Positions 44,366 through 54,170 of a stretch of DNA of 64,000 nt are shown piece by piece (the first letter of the stretch is position 1; each line of letters starts with the position of its first letter). The DNA is from Peribacillus cavernae (lineage in GTDB: Bacteria > Bacillota > Bacilli > Bacillales > DSM-1321): contig NZ_RYZZ01000007.1 in NCBI RefSeq assembly GCF_003989135.1, forward strand, positions 62,001 to 126,000, given 5' to 3'. The notes below the pieces were generated by a model, which saw only the letters and a list, made by a program, of their open reading frames with translations, was not told the DNA's origin and did no database searches. The translations under genes were made by a program, and so were the position numbers.

Positions 44366-47300
44366 GGACATGACCATCCAAACCATCTTAGTTATCGGAT
44401 CAGGGCCGATTGTAATCGGCCAGGCAGCCGAATTTGATTACGCAGGCACTCAAGCCTGTCTGGCGTTGAAGGAAGAAGGCTATAAAGTTATATTGGTCAA
44501 TAATAATCCCGCAACGATCATGACGGACACTATGAATGCCGATGTTGTTTATTTTGAGCCGCTTACGAGTGATTTTTTGGCCCGTATCATCGAAAAGGAG
44601 CGTCCCGATGGGCTTCTTGCTACATTAGGCGGCCAAACAGGGCTAAACCTCGCCTATCAACTCCATGAGCAGGAAATCCTTCAGAAAAACGGAGTAAAGC
44701 TGCTTGGAACCCCAATAGATTCTATCAAGAAAGGGGAAGACCGGGAGCTTTTCCGTGAATTGATGTTTGAAATCAATGAACCAGTACCTGAAAGCCAAAT
44801 CGTCCATACGATGGAAGAGGCTATTACCTTCGCCGAGAAAATCGGCTTTCCCATTATTATCAGACCCGCCTACACACTCGGCGGCACAGGGGGAGGAATT
44901 GCTGAAACAATGGAAAGCTTCAAGGAGCTTGTCCGGGGCGGACTTCAGGAAAGCCCGATCACGCAGTGCTTGATCGAGAAAAGCATTGCCGGCTATAAAG
45001 AAATTGAGTACGAAGTGATGCGGGACGGGAATAATACATGCATTACGATTTGTAATATGGAAAACATCGATCCGGTAGGGATCCATACCGGCGACTCCGT
45101 GGTAGTCGCTCCGTCACAGACACTTACCGATGAAGAATTCCATATGCTTCGTTCAGCTTCGATTAAAATCATCTCGTCGCTCGGGATCATCGGCGGCTGT
45201 AATATCCAATTTGCACTTGATCCAAACAGTAAAAATTATTATTTAATCGAGGTCAACCCGCGTGTCAGCCGTTCTTCTGCACTTGCATCGAAAGCGACTG
45301 GCTACCCGATTGCGAGAATTGCCGCTAAACTGTCGGTTGGCTATCAATTAACCGAGCTCATTAATCCCGTTACAAAGAGCACGTATGCAAGCTTCGAGCC
45401 GGCCCTTGATTATGTAGCGGTTAAATTCCCGCGCTGGCCATTTGATAAATTCAAAACGGCCAATCGCAAACTGGGTACGCAAATGAAGGCGACCGGCGAA
45501 GTCATGGCGCTCCACAGAAATTTAGAAGGGGCCGTACAAAAAGCGGTAGATTCCCTCGAATTAAAAACGATAGGGCTGCAGCTTACCGCTTTAAAAGTAC
45601 AGTCTGTTCCGGAATTAACGAAGATGCTTTCCGAGTGTTCGGATGAAAGGATTTTCGTCATTTTTGAATTGCTGCGCAAAGGGGTCGCTGCTGAAGAAAT
45701 TCATGAGGCTACCGGGATTGATTATTTCTTCCTGCATTCATTTGCTTCCATTATTGAAATTGAAAAACACGCTGCTGGAAAAGAGCCGCTTTCCTTTTCA
45801 GAAGAGGAGCTGCTATCGATAAAGGAAAAAGGGGTCTCTGACCGATATCTTGCGTCTGTTTGGAAGTTGAAGGAACTCGAGGTGCGAAATTGGCGGAAAT
45901 CTCTTGGCGTGCTTGCTTCCTATAAAACAGTGGATACATGCGCTGCAGAGTTTGAGTCACACACGAATTATTATTACTCGACGTATTTTGGCGAAAATGA
46001 GCAAGAAAAGTCGGATAAGTCAAAAGTGTTGATGATCGGAAGCGGGCCAATCCGAATCGGCCAGGGCATTGAGTTTGATTATTGCTCGGTCCATGGGGTA
46101 TATGCACTGCAACAAGAGAATGTGGAAACGATCATGATCAACAACAATCCTGAAACTGTCAGTACCGATTTCGCTACGGCAGACCGATTATATTTTGAAC
46201 CGTTAACTTTAGAATATGTATTGAATGTGATTGAAGCGGAAGACATTTCCGATGTAATTGTCCAATTTGGCGGCCAGACGGCGATAAATCTTGCACAGGG
46301 GTTAGAGGATTATGGAGTCAATTTACTCGGCACATCTTTTGATATTGTGGATCAATTGGAAGACAGAGACCGTTTTTATCAATTGCTGCAAAAACTTAAT
46401 ATTCCCCGAGTACCGGGGACAATGGCCAATAATGAAACGGAACTTATCCAAAATGCCGCAGAAATTGGTTTCCCTGTTTTAGTAAGACCATCATACGTTA
46501 TCGGTGGTCAGGGGATGGAAATTTTTCATGATAAAAACCGCTTAATGAAGCGTCTTGCAAATGGTATTTCCCTGGACTATCCTGTACTAATCGATTCCTA
46601 TATTCCAGGCAGGGAAGCGGAAATTGATTTGATTGCTGATGGAAAGGAAGTTTTTATTCCAATTATCGCCGAACATATCGAAAAAGCAGGGGTACATTCG
46701 GGCGATAGTATGGCGATGCTTCCCGCACAAAACCTGACAGCCCTCGAGAAAGAAACAATGGCCGGCTATGCAAAAGCGATTGTAACGGAACTAGGTTATA
46801 AAGGGTTGATGAACATTCAGTTTGTCCTAAGTGACAATAAAATATATGTACTCGAAGTTAATCCGCGGGCAAGCCGAACCATTCCAATCATCAGCAAAAT
46901 TACCGATGTTCCGCTGGTACATGCTGCGACAAAAGTATTGCTTGGGAAATATACACTAGCGAATTTGTTCGAAAAAACAGGTCTTATGGAAGACATTCCA
47001 TACAGCGTAGTCAAATACCCAGTATTTTCGACGTTTGCGCTTAACGGGTTGGATTCAAAAGTTGGACCGGAAATGAAATCGACAGGTGAAGGCATTGCAA
47101 TCGGCGAAGATACTTCAGAAGCTCTTACAAAGGTTTTTCATACCCAAAGGGCAAAGCATGCAAAAGAAGTATACAAGGCTGAGTCTGTTCTTTTGAAAGA
47201 CAGTATCCTACGGGAAATGGAGCAATTGGGCTATAAGGCTGTAAATACTGACTTTGACTCATGGTTGAAAACCGGAAATGGTGCTGCAGTGCTGGCGTAC

Positions 47301-47477
47301 GGTGTAAGTGAAGAAGATAAGCATCTGAGATTGATGGCCGCCAAATATCGTCTTCAGGTATTTACAGAGGAAGAAAGCTTTAAGGCATATTTGCAGGGTG
47401 CATCGAATAAGGAGCCGGGGATTTCCTCCTTGCAGGAGTGGCTGCTAAGACGTTCAGAAGGAGTGACTCATTTATGA
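44358..47477 (+). CDS. carB: Carbamoyl-phosphate synthase, arginine-type, large subunit
   Basis: 1039 residues. Two homologous ATP-grasp halves (from about 8 and about 553) each open with a nearly identical dinucleotide-like motif: VIGSGPIVIGQAAEFDYAGT and MIGSGPIRIGQGIEFDYCSV. Catalytic segments EVNPRVSRSSALASKATGYP and EVNPRASRTIPIISKI are intact. The short C-terminal domain is reduced compared with the UMP/ornithine-regulated enterobacterial enzyme, as usual for arginine-specific forms. Translation is coupled to carA and argF by overlaps. Confidence 0.95.
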   Translation: MPKDMTIQTILVIGSGPIVIGQAAEFDYAGTQACLALKEEGYKVILVNNNPATIMTDTMNADVVYFEPLTSDFLARIIEKERPDGLLATLGGQTGLNLAYQLHEQEILQKNGVKLLGTPIDSIKKGEDRELFRELMFEINEPVPESQIVHTMEEAITFAEKIGFPIIIRPAYTLGGTGGGIAETMESFKELVRGGLQESPITQCLIEKSIAGYKEIEYEVMRDGNNTCITICNMENIDPVGIHTGDSVVVAPSQTLTDEEFHMLRSASIKIISSLGIIGGCNIQFALDPNSKNYYLIEVNPRVSRSSALASKATGYPIARIAAKLSVGYQLTELINPVTKSTYASFEPALDYVAVKFPRWPFDKFKTANRKLGTQMKATGEVMALHRNLEGAVQKAVDSLELKTIGLQLTALKVQSVPELTKMLSECSDERIFVIFELLRKGVAAEEIHEATGIDYFFLHSFASIIEIEKHAAGKEPLSFSEEELLSIKEKGVSDRYLASVWKLKELEVRNWRKSLGVLASYKTVDTCAAEFESHTNYYYSTYFGENEQEKSDKSKVLMIGSGPIRIGQGIEFDYCSVHGVYALQQENVETIMINNNPETVSTDFATADRLYFEPLTLEYVLNVIEAEDISDVIVQFGGQTAINLAQGLEDYGVNLLGTSFDIVDQLEDRDRFYQLLQKLNIPRVPGTMANNETELIQNAAEIGFPVLVRPSYVIGGQGMEIFHDKNRLMKRLANGISLDYPVLIDSYIPGREAEIDLIADGKEVFIPIIAEHIEKAGVHSGDSMAMLPAQNLTALEKETMAGYAKAIVTELGYKGLMNIQFVLSDNKIYVLEVNPRASRTIPIISKITDVPLVHAATKVLLGKYTLANLFEKTGLMEDIPYSVVKYPVFSTFALNGLDSKVGPEMKSTGEGIAIGEDTSEALTKVFHTQRAKHAKEVYKAESVLLKDSILREMEQLGYKAVNTDFDSWLKTGNGAAVLAYGVSEEDKHLRLMAAKYRLQVFTEEESFKAYLQGASNKEPGISSLQEWLLRRSEGVTHL

Positions 47478-48430
47478 GAGCGACACAAATACAAAAGAAA
47501 AATGTGCTGCAGCAAAAAGACTTCCTGGCACTTGCAGACATTCCAGGAGAGAGAATTTTGCGGCTTCTTGAACTGGCAAAGAATATTAAAACAAAGCATG
47601 CCATGGGCGAAGAATATAAACCCTTAACAGGTAAAACGCTGGGGATGATTTTTGAGAAATCCTCGACACGCACCCGTATTTCTTTTGAAGTTGGGATGCT
47701 GCAGCTTGGCGGCCATGCACTGTTTTTGAACAGCAATGATCTTCAATTAGGAAGAGGAGAAACCGTTTCTGACACAGCAAAGGTGATGTCTCAGTATGTA
47801 GACGGAATCATGATCCGTACATTTGAACATGATAAGGTGAAAGAACTGGCTTCTGCTGCTTTGATCCCAGTCATTAATGGACTGACCGATACAGCCCATC
47901 CGTGCCAGGCCCTTGCAGACTTGTTAACGATCCAAGAAGTGAAGGGACAGCTAAAAGGCTTGAAATTGGCTTATTTAGGAGACGGCAATAATATGGCCCA
48001 TTCGCTAATGATGGCCTGTGCCAAAACTGGAATTCACTTCTCGATTGCCTGCCCCAAAGAATTTGCACCTGATCAAAAGATTGTCGAGCTTGCCCAAAAG
48101 GAAGCGGCTATACATGGTTGTACGATTGAAGTCCATATAGCTCCGGAGGCAGCCATACTCGATGCAGACATTGTTTATTCCGATGTTTGGACATCGATGG
48201 GGCAGGAGGAAGAAAATGGGCTGCGCCTCCAGGTTTTCAAGGAATACCAAATAAATGCTGATATTATCAAGCATGCAAAAAAAGATTATACGTTTATGCA
48301 CTGTCTGCCGGCACACCGCGGGGAAGAGGTCACAGCAGAAATTATTGATGGACCGCAATCGGTCGTTTTCCACCAGGCCGGTAATCGCCTTCACGCGCAA
48401 AAGGCGGTTCTTGTGGATCTGATGTCTTAA
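47474..48430 (+). CDS. argF: Ornithine carbamoyltransferase
   Basis: 318 residues (319 in B. subtilis). It joins carbamoyl phosphate and ornithine to citrulline. STRTR (64-68) binds carbamoyl phosphate, HPCQALADL is the second site, and MHCLPAHRGEEV holds the catalytic Cys. The frame extends into carB (47438), but AAGGAGTGA (47457-47465) and the ATGA overlap fix the start at 47474. No clear terminator follows before the yjzC homologue. Confidence 0.95.
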   Translation: MRATQIQKKNVLQQKDFLALADIPGERILRLLELAKNIKTKHAMGEEYKPLTGKTLGMIFEKSSTRTRISFEVGMLQLGGHALFLNSNDLQLGRGETVSDTAKVMSQYVDGIMIRTFEHDKVKELASAALIPVINGLTDTAHPCQALADLLTIQEVKGQLKGLKLAYLGDGNNMAHSLMMACAKTGIHFSIACPKEFAPDQKIVELAQKEAAIHGCTIEVHIAPEAAILDADIVYSDVWTSMGQEEENGLRLQVFKEYQINADIIKHAKKDYTFMHCLPAHRGEEVTAEIIDGPQSVVFHQAGNRLHAQKAVLVDLMS

Positions 48431-48510
48431 ATATGGTTTAAAAATAGCATTCATGTTAAGAGCTAAAAAGGTAACAATAAGGGAGTAGCCATACAAAAGG
48501 AGAGATGACG

Positions 48511-48690
48511 ATGGGACAGAATCATCAATTCAGACCAGGGCAAAAAGCTCCCAATAACGGTTCTTATGTCGAGATTGGCGAAACAGGAAGCACGGTTTTA
48601 CATCCGAAAAAAATCAAATTGAGTGCAGGAGACCATTTTCCTGAAACAGCTAATCATAATCGTCTTTGGACTTATCAGCGGAAACCTTGA
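48511..48690 (+). CDS. yjzC: YjzC-family small protein
   Basis: 59 residues: MGQNHQFRPGQKAPNNGSYV, EIGETGSTVLHPKKIKLSAG, DHFPETANHNRLWTYQRKP. It matches YjzC in length and locus. Function unknown. AAAGGAGAG is best spaced for the ATG at 48511, not the earlier ATG at 48505. Confidence 0.85.
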   Translation: MGQNHQFRPGQKAPNNGSYVEIGETGSTVLHPKKIKLSAGDHFPETANHNRLWTYQRKP

Positions 48691-48712
48691 CAATCAAGTT
48701 TTCCTTTACTGT

Positions 48713-48744
48713 CAGACCTTTAAAAGGGTCTGGCTTTTTATTTT
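48713..48744 (+). terminator. Terminator after yjzC
   Basis: CAGACC (48713-48718) / GGTCTG (48727-48732), then GCTTTTTATTTT. Confidence 0.75.
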
Positions 48745-48802
48745 ACATTTTAGAAAATGAAAAGTAGGCATCCAGGTTGAAAACAAAAGCAAATAGGGCA
48801 CA

Positions 48803-48835
48803 AAAAAGGACATCCCTGTCGAGGATGTCCTTTTA
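48803..48835 (-). terminator. Terminator of yjzD
   Basis: AAAAGGACATCC (48805-48816) pairs perfectly with GGATGTCCTTTT (48824-48835); on the minus strand TTTTTTG follows. Confidence 0.85.
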
Positions 48836-48853
48836 CCTATAAATGTAAAGATG

Positions 48854-49042
48854 TTAATGATCTGTTTTTTCAACTGGACCATTAGGGAGCAAGGCAGGTA
48901 CAATCAGAATTAAGATAGTTACTGCAATCCCTAAAATATTGGCTGTTGAAAAATCGTATCCTACTCCGATCATCGAGGAAACGACATATGTGACCATATG
49001 AATTAAAATAAAGGTCCAGAAAAACGTCCAAAAGTATCGCAT
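48854..49042 (-). CDS. yjzD: YjzD-family (DUF2929) membrane protein
   Basis: 62 residues with two membrane helices (WTFILIHMVTYVVSSMIGVG and ILGIAVTILILIVPALLP) and a short charged tail. Same locus as B. subtilis yjzD. GAGGTGAT precedes the ATG. Function unknown. Confidence 0.82.
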   Translation of the reverse strand: MRYFWTFFWTFILIHMVTYVVSSMIGVGYDFSTANILGIAVTILILIVPALLPNGPVEKTDH

Positions 49043-49295
49043 TGAAAATCACCTCGTTCCACTACAATCAACCTTTATTTTAACATAATTCGGATGATTG
49101 TAAAATCAATTTTTTATAGATGATTGAAAAAAATCAGACTTTACCCAGTAAGTATAGCTTATTAGGAAGCAAAGAAAGTGTTTTTTTTAATAGAATGAAA
49201 TGAATTAGGCGTTATATGATAGGCATATAAGCGTTCGGGATTTATCGACAGACATATAGTAATAAAGGCAATTTTCGAAAAAGGAGTAAGCATTG

Positions 49296-50021
49296 ATGGA
49301 ACAGCGAACATTTCAAAGTGATGGGCAATGGAATATCATCTATTACCCAGTGCAGCCAAGTGGTTTTTCTGTACTGCTTATTGGGGATCGTAACCATTTT
49401 GTTGAAGAAGAAAACAGTTACTGGCTGCAGCATCCAGGAAGGTTTGAGATTTTAGAGCATCTTAAGGAATATGGGTATACAGTATTTTCTTCTAACTTTT
49501 ATGAAAGCGGCTGGGGAAGCGTTAAGACCGCAGAGTTAGCTAAAAAGCTGTATTTTATTATGATGAAGAGCGAGATATTAAACGGCAGGATCCATGTTTT
49601 GGCAGAAGGAACAGGGGCCCTTACCGCAATAAGGTTGATGGATGAAATGAGCGAGCAGATCAGATCAGCCGTTTTCATAAATCCTTGCCTGTCCTTGTCA
49701 GCATATCTGAAAAAAGAAAAAGAGAATAAACTTTTCTATAAAAGGCAGCTGAAAGAAATCTCGGCAGCTCTTGAATTGGAAGAAAGTAAGTGTGAACAGT
49801 TCATTTTATCCTCTCAAGAACGCTTGCCCAATAAAGAAATCCCCCTGAAGATCATCCATATTCTCGAAAGTGTTACTAGAGGGCAAACAGATTTATACCG
49901 AAAACTCGAGCAGCAATCTGAACGGGCAAAAACAGATATAACATTTTTGCTTCCGGAAAAGAGATATAAAATTCCTATACAAGTTCAGCAGTTTTTTAAA
50001 AAACATGAATTTCCACTATAA
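49296..50021 (+). CDS. yjaU: YjaU-like alpha/beta-hydrolase-fold protein lacking the nucleophile Ser
   Basis: 241 residues. The overall pattern follows the hydrolase fold (SGFSVLLIGDRN, GYTVFSSNFYESGWGS, IRSAVFINPCLSL), but the nucleophile elbow reads LAEGTGALTAI, so Gly stands where the Ser of GxSxG should be. It may be non-catalytic. Position beside yjaV supports the YjaU name. An in-frame TTG one codon earlier also fits; AAGGAG (49281-49286) favours ATG 49296. Confidence 0.65.
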   Translation: MEQRTFQSDGQWNIIYYPVQPSGFSVLLIGDRNHFVEEENSYWLQHPGRFEILEHLKEYGYTVFSSNFYESGWGSVKTAELAKKLYFIMMKSEILNGRIHVLAEGTGALTAIRLMDEMSEQIRSAVFINPCLSLSAYLKKEKENKLFYKRQLKEISAALELEESKCEQFILSSQERLPNKEIPLKIIHILESVTRGQTDLYRKLEQQSERAKTDITFLLPEKRYKIPIQVQQFFKKHEFPL

Positions 50022-50093
50022 AAACCGATATATTTCGATGATTGCCCGCATACGATACAGCAGTCAATATCATAAAGCCGGGGAGGCTGTATC

Positions 50094-50912
50094 ATGGAAT
50101 TATCGATTGTGATCGGTGCCTATCAATTTATCGGGTTTCACTTGTGTAAATATTTGCTTGAACTGGGGGATGAAGTGCTTGGTGTCGATTGGCTTGAGGA
50201 TACGGCCCCCGGTAATATGATGGAGGAAAAGCAGCTTGAGATCGGACGCAATTCCAATTTCCAATTTAAACCGCTGGATGGACTTCAGGATTTCAAGCTG
50301 TCCAATAAGGCAACCATTTATGTAAGCTGGTATGATGCTGTAAAAGGCAGTACCGGTAAAAGGGATCATCTAAACCGCCGCATTCAAGAAATCATCCGTA
50401 CGTTTTTTGCTTTCGATCCTCAGGAAAGGCCAAGGATCGTTTTGCTTTATCCCCTGGGCATCAAAGGGGAAGAGATCCTGCAGGATAATCAAAAAGCAGA
50501 TAAGGTCATTTTTCTGCCAACCATATATGGACCCTGGCAGCATGAGAGCATGGCATTCGAGCAGGGAGTGCGAAACAGGGGAGAAGCAGAAATAAAGGCA
50601 GCCCTTGAAAAGGAATATAGGCTTGATGCGATTTATATAACAGACCTACTCGATTATTTTGTAGATATTCTCGATACTTCTGAAAAAAACATAGTTGTAA
50701 TTAGCTCCAAGAAAAATCAATGGTCCATGGCCGCCAGAGTGTTATTTGGCGACAGTATCACAAACGGGGATGTTCCTGAAAAGATGGTGATAAAAGATGA
50801 AGCAGACCATGCATATCATCTGAATAATGCTGTCGCTCCCGAGCAGGGAATCAACCTTCAAAGACAGCATTATAAGCGCCTGAAGCTCCTCGGGAAATGG
50901 AAGATACGCTAA
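50094..50912 (+). CDS. yjaV: YjaV-like Rossmann-fold protein
   Basis: 272 residues resembling NAD-dependent epimerases but degenerate: the N-terminal IVIGAYQFIGFHL replaces the GxxGFIG dinucleotide loop with GAYQFIG, while VIFLPTIYGPWQHESMAFEQ retains the extended-SDR shape. Catalytic YxxxK is not evident. It may bind a nucleotide weakly or not at all. GGGGAGG precedes the ATG. In B. subtilis yjaV sits just before med, matching the med remnant found downstream here. Confidence 0.7.
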   Translation: MELSIVIGAYQFIGFHLCKYLLELGDEVLGVDWLEDTAPGNMMEEKQLEIGRNSNFQFKPLDGLQDFKLSNKATIYVSWYDAVKGSTGKRDHLNRRIQEIIRTFFAFDPQERPRIVLLYPLGIKGEEILQDNQKADKVIFLPTIYGPWQHESMAFEQGVRNRGEAEIKAALEKEYRLDAIYITDLLDYFVDILDTSEKNIVVISSKKNQWSMAARVLFGDSITNGDVPEKMVIKDEADHAYHLNNAVAPEQGINLQRQHYKRLKLLGKWKIR

Positions 50913-50952
50913 AATGTTTTGCGGAAAATGATGTATCTGGGCTAGGCTTTAA

Positions 50953-51057
50953 TCGCTGCTTGTTGGGATGATTGCACTTGGCACCGATGTGGTGTATCCC
51001 GCGGGTGACGGCTATAATGTTCCTGTGATCGAAAAGATGAAAAAAGAAGACCGGTAA
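50953..51057 (+). pseudogene. med: Remnant of med (ComK activator gene)
   Basis: Thirty-four codons ending in TAA read LLVGMIALGTDVVYPAGDGY, then NVPVIEKMKKEDR. The GTDVVYPAGDGYNVPVI segment closely matches an internal part of the BMP/PnrA-like lipoprotein Med (about 317 residues in B. subtilis), which lies between yjaV and comZ there. Here only this scrap remains in the 211-base gap; the signal peptide, N-terminal lobe and most of the C-terminus are gone, and an in-frame TAA precedes it. Med promotes comK expression in B. subtilis. Confidence 0.85.
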
Positions 51058-51123
51058 TTGCCCAATGAACAAAATTGATGATATGATCTAAATGATATAG
51101 TCAGCGATAAAGGAGCGGATGAT

Positions 51124-51312
51124 ATGGAACAGGATAAAAAAATGGAATTCATGGCAATTGCAATGAAATATTTCCCCGAGGCAAAAGCTAAATTGGATGC
51201 TTCAGGCGTACCGTTCTCGATGGAGCTTGCAGAACCATTCATGGATCTATTCCAGAAAGTAATGTATGAAGCCTACGAGCTCGGGAAAAAAGATGCTCAC
51301 GCGAACCAATAA
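51124..51312 (+). CDS. comZ: ComZ, competence regulator
   Basis: 62 residues (63 in B. subtilis): IAMKYFPEAKAKLDASGVPF, then SMELAEPFMDLFQKVMYEAY. In B. subtilis ComZ lowers late competence (comG) expression and is encoded downstream of med. ATAAAGGAGC precedes the ATG. Here it has outlived med and must use its own promoter. The terminator at 51320 follows. Confidence 0.92.
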   Translation: MEQDKKMEFMAIAMKYFPEAKAKLDASGVPFSMELAEPFMDLFQKVMYEAYELGKKDAHANQ

Positions 51313-51319
51313 AACAGGA

Positions 51320-51361
51320 AAAAGGCTGATTTAACATGATTTCCTGATAAATCAGCCTTTT
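51320..51361. terminator. Bidirectional terminator after comZ
   Basis: AAAAGGCTGATTTA (51320-51333) pairs perfectly with TAAATCAGCCTTTT (51348-51361); it also serves the convergent gene. Confidence 0.88.
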
Positions 51362-51366
51362 CGCAG

Positions 51367-51615
51367 CTAACTTTTATTCTTTTTAATCAGTTTTGAAAGC
51401 ATTGGATTGATTTTGGAAAGTCCAGGTTTGACTTGATTATAGGCATTCATCAGTTTATCGAAATTTCCCATCAACTGTTGATAATCAACGTTTGCTGCAA
51501 TGCTTTTCCAGTCGGTTTTCTCCTCTTTAGGAGGAGGAGCTGCCTTTCTGCCAAACATGAATTGCGTAAAGTGATCTTCACTTTCTGTTTGCTTGTTCCC
51601 CTTGAAAATCCCCAT
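51367..51615 (-). CDS. Small YppG/YqfQ-like protein
   Basis: About 82 residues. A short N-terminus MGIFKGNKQTESEDHFTQFM, a Pro-rich linker (AAPPPKEEKTDW) and a helical tail NFDKLMNAYNQVKPGLSKIN then PMLSKLIKK. It resembles small Bacillus proteins such as YppG/YqfQ; the assignment is tentative. GAGGTGGTG fits the ATG at 51615; the frame is open 19 codons further upstream without a ribosome site. Confidence 0.6.
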   Translation of the reverse strand: MGIFKGNKQTESEDHFTQFMFGRKAAPPPKEEKTDWKSIAANVDYQQLMGNFDKLMNAYNQVKPGLSKINPMLSKLIKKNKS

Positions 51616-51746
51616 GTACAACACCACCTCAAAGCTTTTAATTTTTTCCTTATTTATTATATGATTGTACAATCATTGGTGAATGGGCGCTTGTCCTTCC
51701 TATATTTCTGAAATACAGAAAACTTTCCTTTTTGGATTCATACCTA

Positions 51747-51791
51747 TTGCAACATCATGAAGAATTCTATAGAATTAGTACCAGGTAATAA
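51747..51791 (+). promoter_or_regulatory. fabH promoter with FapR operator
   Basis: TTGCAA (51747-51752), 17 bases, TAGAAT (51770-51775). TTAGTACCAGGTAATAA (51775-51791) matches the 17-bp FapR operator family and sits over the -10/start region. FapR with malonyl-CoA as inducer controls fab genes in Bacillus. Confidence 0.8.
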
Positions 51792-51841
51792 TAATTGATG
51801 ATAATTAATTAAAGAAAAATATAGATAAAGGGGTTGTCTCT

Positions 51842-52774
51842 ATGAATGCAGGCATTTTAGGAATCGGCCGCTATTTACCCGAAAAAATTCTAACTAACTT
51901 CGATTTAGAGAAAATGGTCGATACTTCTGATGAATGGATCCGGACGAGAACGGGAATTGAAGAAAGAAGAATAGCTGCTGATGATATCAATTCTTCTGAT
52001 ATGGCTTATGAAGCGGCATTGCATGCAATCCAAGATTCAGGGGTTTCAGCAGAGGAAATTGACTTGATTTTAGTTGCAACCGTTACGCCTGATTATCCTT
52101 TTCCATCTGTTTCATGTATGATTCAGGAAAAGTTGGGTGCCAAAAAGGCTGCAGCGATGGATCTTAGTGCCGCGTGTGCCGGATATATGTACGCGATGGT
52201 AACGGCCGCACAATTTATCCAAACAGGTGCCTACAAGCATGTTCTAATCGTAGGAGTCGAAAAACTTTCTAAGATTACGAACTGGGAAGACCGTAATACT
52301 GCGGTGCTGTTTGGGGATGGTGCCGGAGCTGCAGTAATTGGCCCTGTTTCCGATGGACGTGGGATTCTCTCTTTCGAATTAGGGGCGGACGGAACAGGCG
52401 CGAAACATTTATATCAAGACGAGCACCTTATTATGAACGGCCGAGAAGTGTATAAATTTGCTGTTCGACAAATGGGTGAATCCTCTGTGAATGTCCTGGA
52501 AAAGGCTGGTCTTACAAAGGAAGATGTCGATCTGCTCATTCCTCACCAGGCTAACATTCGTATCATGGAAGCGGCGCGTGAAAGATTAAACCTTCCAATT
52601 GAAAAAATGACAAAAACAGTTCATAAATACGGGAACACCTCTTCATCCTCGATCCCGATCGCAATGGTCGAGGAATTTGAAGCAGGAAGGATTAAGGACG
52701 ATGACATAATCGTTATGGTCGGATTTGGCGGCGGCCTCACATGGGGTGCGATCGCGCTGCGCTGGGGACGGTAA
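51842..52774 (+). CDS. fabH: Beta-ketoacyl-ACP synthase III
   Basis: 310 residues. It condenses an acyl-CoA primer with malonyl-ACP to start fatty-acid synthesis. The triad is Cys112 in [11 protein letters not shown], His in [12 protein letters not shown], and Asn in [13 protein letters not shown]. In Bacillus the A-type FabH prefers branched primers; the locus before fabF matches fabHA. AAAGGGG precedes the ATG. Confidence 0.95.
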   Translation: MNAGILGIGRYLPEKILTNFDLEKMVDTSDEWIRTRTGIEERRIAADDINSSDMAYEAALHAIQDSGVSAEEIDLILVATVTPDYPFPSVSCMIQEKLGAKKAAAMDLSAACAGYMYAMVTAAQFIQTGAYKHVLIVGVEKLSKITNWEDRNTAVLFGDGAGAAVIGPVSDGRGILSFELGADGTGAKHLYQDEHLIMNGREVYKFAVRQMGESSVNVLEKAGLTKEDVDLLIPHQANIRIMEAARERLNLPIEKMTKTVHKYGNTSSSSIPIAMVEEFEAGRIKDDDIIVMVGFGGGLTWGAIALRWGR

Positions 52775-52884
52775 TATAAATCACAAAGGACGAAGGGCAG
52801 CGACGTTCTTTCGTATAGAGGTTTAGAATTGGGAAAGTTATGTGAAGCAAAATGGTAATATCCTGAAAGGAGATGGATTATTAA

Positions 52885-54126
52885 ATGAGTAGTAAACGCC
52901 GAGTAGTTGTTACAGGAATCGGAGCAGTAACACCAGTAGGAAATGACGCGGAAACGTCATGGACAAATATCCTCGCAGGAAAATCCGGTATTGGGCCTTT
53001 AACACGCTTGAATGCTGATGATTACCCTGCCAAGGTTGCGGCTGAGTTAAAGGATTTTAACATAGAAGAATATGTTGACCGTAAAGATGCCAGAAAGATG
53101 GACCGCTTTACCCATTATGCGATTGCGGCATCGATGATGGCGGTCAAGGATGCGAAGCTTGAAATCACGGAGGAAATCGCACCACGGGTAGGGGTGTGGA
53201 TCGGTTCCGGAATTGGTGGAATGGAAACATTAGAAAACCAGCACGAAATATTTTTGAACAGAGGCTATAAGCGAGTCAGCCCTTTCTTTGTTCCGATGAT
53301 GATCCCTGATATGGCGGCCGGCCAGGTTTCAATCATGCTTGGGGCAAGAGGTGTGAACTCCTGTACCGTAACAGCCTGTGCTTCCGGGACGAATTCCATT
53401 GGAGACGCGTTTAAGGTCATTCAACGTGGCGATGCAGATGTAATGGTAACCGGCGGCACCGAGGCTCCTATCACGAAAATGGCGGTAGCCGGGTTTTGCA
53501 CCAACACCGCATTATCGACAAATGCCGATCCGCAAACAGCAAGCCGTCCATTCGATATTAGCAGGGATGGTTTTGTAATTGGTGAAGGAGCAGGCATCCT
53601 CGTGCTTGAGGACCTTGAATACGCGTTAAACCGCGGTGCAAATATTTATGCGGAAATCATCGGCTATGGAGCAACCGGTGATGCATACCACATCACTGCC
53701 CCTGCACCTGGCGGGGAAGGCGGGGCGCGTGCCATGAAAATGGCGATTAACGATGCCGGCCTGAAACCTGAGGATATTCAGTATGTGAACGCGCACGGAA
53801 CCAGCACTCCTTATAATGACAAATATGAAACAATGGCTGTGAAAGAAGTATTCGGCGAGCATGCATATAAGCTTGCGATGAGTTCGACTAAATCGATGAC
53901 AGGACATTTGCTTGGGGCAGCCGGAGGGATAGAAGCAGTCTTCACGATACAATCAATCCGCGATGGCATTATGCCGCCAACGATGAATTTGGAAACACCT
54001 GATCCGGACTGTGATTTGGATTATGTGGCGAATGAAGCACGCAAAGCTGAAATAAACGCTGCCATGAGCAATTCACTTGGCTTCGGCGGTCACAATGCAA
54101 CGATTGTGTTTAAAAAATACGAATGA
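52885..54126 (+). CDS. fabF: Beta-ketoacyl-ACP synthase II
   Basis: 413 residues. Elongating condensing enzyme. Cys165 in TACASGTNS, the histidines in [11 protein letters not shown] and [13 protein letters not shown], and the C-terminal [15 protein letters not shown] are all present. It follows fabH by 110 bases and shares its FapR control. AAAGGAGATGG precedes the ATG. Confidence 0.96.
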   Translation: MSSKRRVVVTGIGAVTPVGNDAETSWTNILAGKSGIGPLTRLNADDYPAKVAAELKDFNIEEYVDRKDARKMDRFTHYAIAASMMAVKDAKLEITEEIAPRVGVWIGSGIGGMETLENQHEIFLNRGYKRVSPFFVPMMIPDMAAGQVSIMLGARGVNSCTVTACASGTNSIGDAFKVIQRGDADVMVTGGTEAPITKMAVAGFCTNTALSTNADPQTASRPFDISRDGFVIGEGAGILVLEDLEYALNRGANIYAEIIGYGATGDAYHITAPAPGGEGGARAMKMAINDAGLKPEDIQYVNAHGTSTPYNDKYETMAVKEVFGEHAYKLAMSSTKSMTGHLLGAAGGIEAVFTIQSIRDGIMPPTMNLETPDPDCDLDYVANEARKAEINAAMSNSLGFGGHNATIVFKKYE

Positions 54127-54135
54127 AATCAAATT

Positions 54136-54170
54136 AAACAACCACCTGCTAAAGCAGGTGGTTGTTTAAT
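54136..54170 (+). terminator. Terminator of fabH-fabF
   Basis: AAACAACCACCTGC (54136-54149) / GCAGGTGGTTGTTT (54154-54167), loop TAAA, then AATTAA; the T-tract is only the arm's end. Confidence 0.75.
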
